NCBI RefSeq assembly: GCF_008935055.1
Contig: NZ_CP043028.1
Coordinates: 3,347,001 to 3,411,000, forward strand
Length of the DNA stretch: 64,000 nt
Direction: 5' to 3'
Origin: Pseudobutyrivibrio xylanivorans
Lineage (GTDB): Bacteria > Bacillota > Clostridia > Lachnospirales > Lachnospiraceae
Below the pieces are notes generated by a model. That model made no database searches and had not been told where the DNA came from. It saw nothing but the letters and a program-made list of their open reading frames with translations. Below are positions 7,046-13,462 of the stretch, in pieces; within the stretch, counting starts at the first letter, position 1, and each line of letters begins with the position of its first letter. A program made the position numbers and the translations under genes.

Positions 7046-8362
7046 ATGAATAAATACGACTTTAGTAGTGACACTAGATTTGCAGGGTTAGAGCCTCTTG
7101 TGAACAAGGTTTGGCTTGCTTCACCTACAATGCATGGTGAGGAGCGCACCTTTGTTGATGAGGCTTTTGATACCAACTGGGTCACAACAGCTGGTACAAA
7201 CATAAATGAAATTGAAAAACAGGTTGCTGAGTATATCGGAGTTGAGCATGCTGTGGCACTCTCCGCTGGTACTGCTGCACTTCATCTTGCAACAAAGCTT
7301 GCTGGAGAGAAGGTATACGGTCAGGCCAAGCCTAATGCAGGCACCCTTGCAGGCCACAAGGTCTTCTGCTCTGATGTGACATTTGATGCCTCAATCAATC
7401 CGGTAGCTTACGAGGATGGCGAGGCTGTCTTTATAGATACTGAATATGATACCTGGAATATGTCTCCGGAGGCCCTGGAGAAAGCATTTGAGATCTATCC
7501 TGATGTGAAGCTGATTATCGTGGCTCACCTCTATGGTACTCCTGGGAAGATGGAGGAGATAAGACGAATTGCAGATGAGCATGGCGCTTTAATTGTTGAG
7601 GACGCTGCTGAAAGCCTTGGTGCCAAGTACAAGCTTAGTGGCAAGTGGGTTGAGACTGGTGCCCTCGGTTCATACAACTGCATTTCCTTCAATGGAAACA
7701 AGATCATCACCGGAAGTTCTGGCGGAATGTTCCTTACCAATTCTAAAGAGGATGCTGACAAGGTGCGCAAATGGAGCACACAAAGCCGTGAGGCTGCCCC
7801 TTGGTACCAGCACGAAGAGATTGGCTACAACTACCGCATGAGCAACGTGGTCGCAGGCATTGTCCGTGGCCAGATGCCTCATCTGAAGGATCATATTGAA
7901 CTCAAGCGGGCAATCTATGAGCGCTATAAGGCTGGCTTTGAAGACCTGCCTGTTTCTATGAATCCATATGACGCCGAGCGTTCTGTTCCTAATTACTGGC
8001 TCAGTTGCATGATTATTGATGAAGATGCTCTGGCTCCTATGGTACGTGGCGAATCTGATTACCTCTGGACCACTGAGCCTGGCAAGAGCAGCCCTCACGA
8101 GATTCTCGATGCCCTCGCTTTCTATGGTGCCGAAGGCCGCCCTATCTGGAAGCCGATGCATATGCAGCCTATATATCGTAATCATCCATTTATTACTGTT
8201 GAAGGCAATGGACGTGGAAAGACTAATGCTTATATTGCAGGTACCGGAGTTGATGTTGGCGCTGATATCTTCCGCAGAGGGCTTTGCCTACCAAGTGATA
8301 TCAAGATGACTGAAGCTGAGCAGGATTTTATAATTGAGGTTATTCATAGTTGCTTTGAATAA
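7046..8362 (+). CDS. DegT/DnrJ/EryC1-family PLP sugar aminotransferase
   Basis: 438 aa. PLP fold-type I landmarks: substrate/cofactor loop ALSAGTAALHLA near residue 72, VEDAAESLGAKY near 185, and the Schiff-base lysine in FNGNKIITGSSGGM near 218. It ends in the family's SDIKMTEAEQDFIIEVI helix. These enzymes transfer an amino group to a keto group of a nucleotide sugar, as in UDP-4-amino-4,6-dideoxy sugar formation by PglE/PseC; the exact sugar cannot be read from sequence. It is a single plus-strand gene with its own promoter. It would supply amino sugars to the surrounding surface-polysaccharide genes. A relic of the same gene end lies at 5252-5305. Confidence 0.9.
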   Translation: MNKYDFSSDTRFAGLEPLVNKVWLASPTMHGEERTFVDEAFDTNWVTTAGTNINEIEKQVAEYIGVEHAVALSAGTAALHLATKLAGEKVYGQAKPNAGTLAGHKVFCSDVTFDASINPVAYEDGEAVFIDTEYDTWNMSPEALEKAFEIYPDVKLIIVAHLYGTPGKMEEIRRIADEHGALIVEDAAESLGAKYKLSGKWVETGALGSYNCISFNGNKIITGSSGGMFLTNSKEDADKVRKWSTQSREAAPWYQHEEIGYNYRMSNVVAGIVRGQMPHLKDHIELKRAIYERYKAGFEDLPVSMNPYDAERSVPNYWLSCMIIDEDALAPMVRGESDYLWTTEPGKSSPHEILDALAFYGAEGRPIWKPMHMQPIYRNHPFITVEGNGRGKTNAYIAGTGVDVGADIFRRGLCLPSDIKMTEAEQDFIIEVIHSCFE

Positions 8363-8389
8363 AAAGGTCTCCAGCACTAGCTGGAGACT
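8361..8389 (-). terminator. Convergent terminator, T-tract on minus strand
   Basis: Stem GTCTCCAGC/GCTGGAGAC with TTTTT on the minus strand. It lies between the convergent aminotransferase and P-loop genes. On the plus strand it is only a hairpin without a T-run. Confidence 0.75.
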
Positions 8390-8395
8390 CTAGCT

Positions 8396-9190
8396 CTACA
8401 TATGATCCTCAGGTCTTTCAATTATCCCAGCTATACGCTTTCCATCAATCAGACCAGATGCTAAAATAATCCACTCAAATGATTCCGGCAGATACAAACT
8501 TATTTTAGGATTGCTCATCATATATAGGTATAATTCACTCATTTCTGAGCCAAAGGCTGCCCCATCAGCTATTATTAAAACCTTTTGCCCATTGTAATTA
8601 TTTACAATACTTCTTATCCTTGTCTTTCCCCCTGCTGATATGCACTGAATATCCTCACCCTTTACGGCATTGAAGAATTCAAACCCGGAATTACTATCCT
8701 CAACTATTATCACCTCTGCTGCTTCAGTTACCTTATTATCCATGGTATATAACCTATAAAAAGAATTATAAGTCTGTCTGACATCGGCATATTTCCCAGC
8801 TGTATGGATTCCATAAACCTCTTCCACCGAATATGGAAGATTAGGCAAACTTTCTCTTGTTATAATCACATAGTAATTATTAGATTCCCTAATCTTTTCA
8901 GCAAATTCAACCGTCTTAATCGCACGAGTCTCTTCATCTATAAAAATGATACATTCATTGCTTTGTTCAATTACACTTTCCCAATTGCTATTATTTAATG
9001 TCTTGCATTTCTTATCACACGAGATTGTTATGCCTGATTCATCTCCAAGCCTTTCATGTGTTTCCACAAGATTCATCAAAGTAGTTTTGCCTGTGGCACT
9101 GTCACCACGAATTATTGTAATATTCCTCTTTATGTCAAATTCAAATTTTACTCGGGCGTTTTGAACTATAATATGGTACTTTCCCTTCAT
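8396..9190 (-). CDS. P-loop protein of unknown function, possible TOPRIM-like C-terminus
   Basis: 264 aa. Walker A is GDSATGKTT at about 29-37 and a Walker B-like strand is CIIFIDEET at about 79. The spacing is short for ABC/AAA proteins, and no signature motif was seen. The second half contains EVIIVEDSNSGFEFFNAV and, after a spacer, VLIIADGAAFGSEM, an arrangement reminiscent of a TOPRIM domain as in OLD-type nucleases; this is a weak, by-eye inference. It lies 3 bases downstream of a DUF4869 gene and is surely co-transcribed with it. The pair could be a small defence or stress module. Confidence 0.65.
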   Translation of the reverse strand: MKGKYHIIVQNARVKFEFDIKRNITIIRGDSATGKTTLMNLVETHERLGDESGITISCDKKCKTLNNSNWESVIEQSNECIIFIDEETRAIKTVEFAEKIRESNNYYVIITRESLPNLPYSVEEVYGIHTAGKYADVRQTYNSFYRLYTMDNKVTEAAEVIIVEDSNSGFEFFNAVKGEDIQCISAGGKTRIRSIVNNYNGQKVLIIADGAAFGSEMSELYLYMMSNPKISLYLPESFEWIILASGLIDGKRIAGIIERPEDHM

Positions 9191-9193
9191 ATA

Positions 9194-9643
9194 TTATCTT
9201 TCCTCAATCTTCATCGCTTCATCCAGATATTCCTGATAACTATGCACTGTTTTGTCCGTATTAATAATATAAGCCTCGAAAGTCTCACAAGCGCTAAAGT
9301 CCATAATATGATGAAGATTTATAGTTAAATCCTTTTTCTTGCTAATCTCCACAATCCATTTGGCGCAATTATCTCCGCAGGCTGAAGCATTGAAAATCTT
9401 TCCACTTTCATCAAATCTCATAAGAATCAAGGTCTTCACTCCACCAGACAATTCCTTAGTAGATATAGAGCCAAGAAATGGACTGTCAATCGCACGAGGA
9501 CCAATGACATCTGATTTATCAATATCCTTGATAGCTTTCACGGAAAAAGGATCTGTAATCCATTCATCCAAATATACGTTATCAAAATATGTAGGTGGGT
9601 GATAAATTGAATTATCCACATCTCCAAATACTATTTTTAACAT
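9194..9643 (-). CDS. DUF4869-like protein
   Basis: 149 aa, ATG at 9643 with GGAGAG upstream. It starts MLKIVFGDVDNSIYHPPTYF and contains a central ILMRFDESGKIFNASACGDNCAKWI, which matches my recollection of DUF4869 proteins of gut Firmicutes. No membrane segment. The function is unknown. It forms a two-gene unit with the downstream P-loop protein. Confidence 0.6.
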   Translation of the reverse strand: MLKIVFGDVDNSIYHPPTYFDNVYLDEWITDPFSVKAIKDIDKSDVIGPRAIDSPFLGSISTKELSGGVKTLILMRFDESGKIFNASACGDNCAKWIVEISKKKDLTINLHHIMDFSACETFEAYIINTDKTVHSYQEYLDEAMKIEER

Positions 9644-10009
9644 AAAAAACTCTCCAGTTTTTCTTCTAATTCTCTAAAATATAACGACATCTCAATTATA
9701 CAGTTTCCGCAATCAAAAAGGAACTTCTATATATTTCTCCACACTCTTTGTTTAATGTGCACAAGTTTTCAAGAATTATTCTTATTTAGTTGTGCACGAT
9801 GGAAACTCTCGGATTTTATGGCATAAAAGACAGGTGAGTAAGATGATTTACTATAAAAAGAAAAAGACCGAGTTTTCGGTCTTTTTGAGGGGAGTATAAA
9901 TAATTAATAAGGGTGCGGCAAGGAAACTCCCTACCACGTCTCGAATTATAATATAGTTAAAAGACTATTGCAAGAAAAAAATGAAAATTCTGTGTTCTTT
10001 GACACATCC
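9644..10009. other. Intergenic stretch with one bidirectional hairpin
   Basis: About 370 bases without a convincing gene. It holds the symmetric terminator at 9861-9886 and AT-rich sequence. I checked it for riboswitch-like conserved cores and saw none. Confidence 0.5.
9861..9886. terminator. Bidirectional intrinsic terminator
   Basis: AAAAAGACCGA, TTT, TCGGTCTTTTT: a symmetrical stem flanked by A-run and T-run, so it can stop transcription from either side. Confidence 0.8.
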
Positions 10010-10037
10010 AAAAAAGAGACCACATGAAGTGGTCTCC
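10010..10037 (-). terminator. Intrinsic terminator of the response-regulator gene
   Basis: Minus strand stem GAGACCAC/GTGGTCTC followed by TTTTTT. Confidence 0.85.
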
Positions 10038-10056
10038 TGAATTGCAATATTAAGTT

Positions 10057-10440
10057 TTATGTAAAGTGTGCTAAAGCCTCGGCAAATCGAACTTCATCGA
10101 ACGGTTTGATGACAAAATCCTTGGCGCCGGCCTCGATTGCTTCGATAACATAGCACTTCTGACCCATGGCACTTACCACGAGAATCTTGGCATCAGGATC
10201 AAATTCCTTGATTTGCTTGATAGCATCAATTCCATTGGAGCTTCGTCCAACTGTATGGCCGTCCACCGTCATGGTAATATCCATGGTGACTATATCTGGC
10301 CTTAGCTCCTTGTATTTAACAACAGCTCCATCACTGCAATCTGCTTCGCCTACTACTGTGCAACCATTTCTCTCAACCTCGCCTCTGACAACAGCTCGCA
10401 TAAATTTGGAGTCGTCTACTATAAGAACTGTCTTTCCCAA
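10057..10440 (-). CDS. CheY-like single-domain response regulator
   Basis: About 127 aa. The best start is TTG at 10440 (MGKTVLIVDDSKFMR), because AGGAGG lies 8 bases before it; the ATG at 10449 would directly abut the Shine-Dalgarno. Receiver motifs are intact: IVDDS acidic pair, phospho-acceptor Asp in PDIVTMDITM, VVSAMG switch serine, and IKPF lysine. No output domain. The insert HTVGRSS after the phospho-Asp loop is slightly long. It could serve chemotaxis or act as a stand-alone phosphorelay protein. No histidine kinase gene is nearby. Confidence 0.87.
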   Translation of the reverse strand: MGKTVLIVDDSKFMRAVVRGEVERNGCTVVGEADCSDGAVVKYKELRPDIVTMDITMTVDGHTVGRSSNGIDAIKQIKEFDPDAKILVVSAMGQKCYVIEAIEAGAKDFVIKPFDEVRFAEALAHFT

Positions 10441-10546
10441 AACTAGCATCCTCCTCTTCCACAAACGATTAATTTGGATGTGTAGGTATATTATAGCATA
10501 GGATGATACGAACTAATTATGAATTAATTGTGATAGATTTTATACA

Positions 10547-10594
10547 CACCTCATCAGTCAGCTAAAGCTGACAGCTTCCCCTCAAGGGGAAGCC
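10547..10594. repeat. Short dispersed repeat, copy A
   Basis: About 48 bp: CACCTCATCAGTCAGC, an AAA-centred stem, then GACAGCTTCCCCTCAAGGGG and AAGCC. It forms two adjacent hairpins (GTCAGC/GCTGAC and GGCTTCCCC/GGGGAAGCC). It follows the hypE stop directly and may help end transcription. Similar copies lie at 12726 and 13027. Confidence 0.8.
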
Positions 10595-10600
10595 TTTTGT

Positions 10601-11602
10601 TTAACATATTCTTGGCAGGCCTTCGCCCTGGAGAATATCGAGGTAGCGGCGACCTCCTAGCTCTGTTCTAAGGATAAGGGAGCCTTTTGGGTCCTCCCCT
10701 CCCGGAAGCGATACTTTTCCGATGATAGCAGCATCCTTGCCATATTTACTATTTCGGATTATTTCCACTGCCCTTTCAGCCTGGTCATCAGGAACAATTG
10801 CCACAAGCTTTCCTTCATTTCCCATGTATAGTGGATCAAGGCCAAGCAGGCCACAGAAGGATTTCACCTGTGGGTCCACAGGAAGCTTTTCCTCTTCTAT
10901 TTCAAAGGTAAGCTGGCTTGCAACTGCAAGTTCCTTTAAAACTGTGGCAAGACCACCGCGGGTCACGTCTCTAAGTACATGCACTGGTATGCCACTTTCC
11001 ATAAGATTTCCAACCATCTCCTGAAGAGGTGCATTGTCACTTTCGATGGAATTCTTGATTTCCATGCGCTGGCTTAGAACTGTGGCATGGTGGTCACCCA
11101 CATTTCCTGAAACGATAATAGTATCACCGGCTGCTGCATTTTTTGCTTTTATATCCACACCCTTTGGGACAAACCCCACACCAGCAGTGTTGATATAAAT
11201 ACCCCCATTCCCTTCTATTACTTTTGTGTCTCCGGCAACGATTGTTACACCAGCTTCCATTGCTGTGGCTGCCATGGATTTCACCAGACGGCGGAGGGTC
11301 TCCACATCAGCACCCTCCTCAAGGATGAATCCACATGTGATATACTTTGGAACAGCTCCGCGCATGCACAGGTCATTCACTGTGCCACAAATACAAAGTC
11401 TTCCAATGTCACCTCCTGGGAACTCCAGCGGAGTCACCACAAAGCTATCTGTAGTCATGGCAATTGTGGCATCACCCGGGATGACTGCTGCATCCTCCAT
11501 CTGAGAAAGCACATCATTATCAAATTCAGTCTCGAATATATCTTTTATCAATTCATTTGTTGCACGGCCACCTGAACCATGCATCATCTGTATTTTCATC
11601 AT
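10601..11602 (-). CDS. hypE: HypE, hydrogenase maturation (thiocarboxamide dehydratase)
   Basis: 333 aa. It has the AIRS/PurM-like fold: HGSGGRATNELI near 8, DSFVVTPLEFPGGDIGRL near 53, GVTIVAGDTKVIEG near 118 and DVTRGGLATVLKELA near 212. It ends in the diagnostic PRIC, whose terminal cysteine receives carbamoyl from HypF and is dehydrated to cyanide with ATP. The product is passed to HypC-HypD for the Fe(CN)2CO centre of [NiFe] hydrogenase. It lies 71 bases after hypD, in the order C-D-E on the minus strand, and is followed at once by repeat copy A. Confidence 0.97.
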   Translation of the reverse strand: MMKIQMMHGSGGRATNELIKDIFETEFDNDVLSQMEDAAVIPGDATIAMTTDSFVVTPLEFPGGDIGRLCICGTVNDLCMRGAVPKYITCGFILEEGADVETLRRLVKSMAATAMEAGVTIVAGDTKVIEGNGGIYINTAGVGFVPKGVDIKAKNAAAGDTIIVSGNVGDHHATVLSQRMEIKNSIESDNAPLQEMVGNLMESGIPVHVLRDVTRGGLATVLKELAVASQLTFEIEEEKLPVDPQVKSFCGLLGLDPLYMGNEGKLVAIVPDDQAERAVEIIRNSKYGKDAAIIGKVSLPGGEDPKGSLILRTELGGRRYLDILQGEGLPRIC

Positions 11603-11673
11603 AATTAATCAAACCCCTAGTACACAAATTGTTACGCCTACAATTTGTTCATCTATATTTTTAACTTTTTCTA

Positions 11674-12717
11674 TTAATTCTTTGTCAAATATACGTTAAA
11701 GCACGAACCTTCCTCCGACACCATGCACGCGCCCTGTGGTTTCATTGGGGTGCAGGACTTTCCGAAAAGTGGGCAGTCGGTTGGTTTTGCTTTGCCCATA
11801 AGGATTTCTCCACAGCGGCATGCTTTATTCTTTTTGTTGTCCACATTCAGGTCGGCAGAACCTGCATCAAAATGTGCATACCCATCCCTTAACAGCAGCC
11901 CTGAGCCAGGGATGATTTCCATTCCGCGCCATGCCACATCACATGGTCTGAAATATTTTTCAAGCTGCCTGCTGATAATTACATTGGCTGAGGTCTCCAC
12001 CACAGATGTGTAATAATTAGCAACTCTCGCCTCACCGTTTTCAATCATTTTCACTAGGCCATAGATTGCCACCACCAGCTCCTTTGCGGTGAATCCTGAC
12101 ACTGCAAATGGTATGTGATATTTTTCTGCTAGTCCATTAAAATAATCCGCTCCTGTTACTGCACTCACATGCCCCGGTGCGATAAAGCCATCAATCCTCG
12201 CTCCATTATCACAAAGATATGAAATAGCCCCTGGCATTGTCTTTAAGGCGGTCAACAGCCTGATATTAGTAATGCCATCGGCTATGGCATTGTCCAGCAA
12301 CACCGTATACACAGGCGCAGTGGTCTCGAATCCAACTGCTGCAAATACGTATATACGATTTGGATTATCCTTTGCAAGCTGAAGCACATTCATGGGAGAA
12401 TAAACCATCTCCACCGAACCGCCTCGGCCCTTGGCTTCATTCAGACTTTCTTTGGAGCCCGGTACACGAAGCAAATCACCAAAGGTAACAACCGTTGTGT
12501 TTGGCTGAAGGCTTAAGTCTATCAGCTTATCAATATAGGCTGTTGGAGTGACACACACTGGGCACCCTGGGCCGCTTAATAATTCTATATTGGGTGACAA
12601 CAAATCCCTGATACCATGAGCCTGGATTGCATGAGTATGGCTGCCGCAGACTTCCATGAGGTGAATGGGTGAGCCGGCATAGGATGCGAGGTAAGCCACC
12701 ATCTGTTTTATGTCCAT
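11674..12717 (-). CDS. hypD: HypD, hydrogenase Fe-S maturation protein
   Basis: 347 aa. Recognised by MEVCGSHTHAI near 22, GPGCPVCVTP near 48 (redox-active cysteines), GFETTAPVY near 128 and GFIAPGHVSAVTG near 178. The C-terminal [4Fe-4S] region contains CRCGEILMG, DCPLFG and CTPMKPQGACMVSEEGSC. HypD forms the scaffold with HypC on which CN and CO are added to iron. Its ATG shares one base with the hypC stop (TAATG), showing translational coupling. Confidence 0.97.
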   Translation of the reverse strand: MDIKQMVAYLASYAGSPIHLMEVCGSHTHAIQAHGIRDLLSPNIELLSGPGCPVCVTPTAYIDKLIDLSLQPNTTVVTFGDLLRVPGSKESLNEAKGRGGSVEMVYSPMNVLQLAKDNPNRIYVFAAVGFETTAPVYTVLLDNAIADGITNIRLLTALKTMPGAISYLCDNGARIDGFIAPGHVSAVTGADYFNGLAEKYHIPFAVSGFTAKELVVAIYGLVKMIENGEARVANYYTSVVETSANVIISRQLEKYFRPCDVAWRGMEIIPGSGLLLRDGYAHFDAGSADLNVDNKKNKACRCGEILMGKAKPTDCPLFGKSCTPMKPQGACMVSEEGSCFNVYLTKN

Positions 12718-12980
12718 TATATAAACACCTCATCAGTCACCTTTGGTGACAGCTTCCCCTCAAGGGGAAGCCTCTCATCAGTGGAGCTCATAAGTTCTGA
12801 AATTTCTTCTGCTTCACTCTTTTTCAAAGTCTGGATTACACAGCCGGCGTGTACCAGCGCATAGTCCCCCTCTTTTACATCAACAAGTCCCACATAGGCT
12901 TCAACCTCATTTCCATTGAAGTCCACAGTGGCCTTGCCATCCTTTAATTTCTTTACCAAACCTGGTATTGCAACACACAT
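12717..12980 (-). CDS. hypC: HypC, hydrogenase assembly chaperone with repeat-encoded tail
   Basis: 87 aa. It starts MCVAIPGLVKKL, with the essential Cys2, and contains VDVKEGDYALVHAGCVIQTL, typical of HypC/HupF. The family body ends near residue 66 (EEISELMSS). The remaining residues, TDERLPLEGKLSPKVTDEVF and a final Ile, are encoded by dispersed repeat copy B, so the tail is an acquired extension. HypC shuttles the iron intermediate between HypD and the hydrogenase large subunit. Ribosome site GGGGGAA precedes the ATG. Confidence 0.95.
   Translation of the reverse strand: MCVAIPGLVKKLKDGKATVDFNGNEVEAYVGLVDVKEGDYALVHAGCVIQTLKKSEAEEISELMSSTDERLPLEGKLSPKVTDEVFI
12726..12772. repeat. Short dispersed repeat, copy B (inside hypC)
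   Basis: CACCTCATCAGTCACC, TTT, GGTGACAGCTTCCCCTCAAG and GGGAAGCC. Same orientation and architecture as copy A, with compensatory differences in the first hairpin (CACC/GGTG here, CAGC/GCTG in copy A). Read on the minus strand it encodes the last 16 or so residues of HypC and also bears on the hypC-hypD junction. Confidence 0.85.
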
Positions 12981-13026
12981 TGTAATTCCCCCTAAAAATC
13001 AATTTCCAGCCTAACTATTTTACCAC

Positions 13027-13073
13027 GCCTTCCCCAAGAGGGGAAGGTGTCAGCTGTGCTGACGGATGAGGTG
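13027..13073. repeat. Short dispersed repeat, copy C (inverted)
   Basis: Inverted relative to copies A and B: GCCTTCCCCAAGAGGGGAAG, then GTGTCAGCTGTGCTGACGGA and TGAGGTG. It lies between the divergent hypC and hypA genes. Its CTGACG segment lies at the right distance to act as the -35 of the hypA promoter. Confidence 0.8.
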
Positions 13074-13087
13074 TCATCTGATATAAT
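13059..13087 (+). promoter_or_regulatory. Predicted hypA promoter using repeat copy C
   Basis: -35 CTGACG (13059-13064, in the repeat), exactly 17 bp, -10 TATAAT (13082-13087). A GGAGG ribosome site then precedes ATG 13121. Confidence 0.6.
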
Positions 13088-13120
13088 ATTTAGTACTTGT
13101 AATGTATTGGAGGACTTATA

Positions 13121-13462
13121 ATGCACGAACTTGCGGTGACGGAATACGTTTTTAATTTGGTAAAAAAACAGGCTGACGCAGCGGGCGCCAGCCATGTAAA
13201 TAAGATTCATTTATTGATGGGGGATCAATGTGATTATGTCCCAGAGATTATCGAAGAATATCTTCAGGTAATGAGCGAAGGGACTCCTTTGGAGGGTGTT
13301 AAAGTGGATGCCGAGGTGAAGGAGTCCATGATTCTTTGCAAGGATTGTGGAACAGAAACCAGTAGGCATGACTTCAAAGACACCTGTCCTAGGTGTGGGG
13401 GTGAGAATTTGAGGTTAAGAAGGTGTACGGAGTTTGTGGTGAAGAATATTGAAGTGTGCTAA
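13121..13462 (+). CDS. hypA: HypA, hydrogenase nickel-insertion protein
   Basis: 113 aa. It begins MHELAVTEYVFNLV, so the N-terminal MHE nickel ligand is present. The zinc site has two CxxC pairs: CKDCG near 73 and CPRCGG near 90. HypA with HypB delivers Ni to the hydrogenase large subunit. It is the only plus-strand hyp gene here. Its last 48 bases overlap the end of hypF on the opposite strand. No hypB (GTPase) gene lies in the window. Confidence 0.95.
   Translation: MHELAVTEYVFNLVKKQADAAGASHVNKIHLLMGDQCDYVPEIIEEYLQVMSEGTPLEGVKVDAEVKESMILCKDCGTETSRHDFKDTCPRCGGENLRLRRCTEFVVKNIEVC

Noticed and set aside
9781..9960. Possible riboswitch or leader peptide (18 codons from 9843) near a terminator
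   Set aside because: No known riboswitch core could be matched, the frame is simply the terminator hairpin read through, and no gene follows on that strand.
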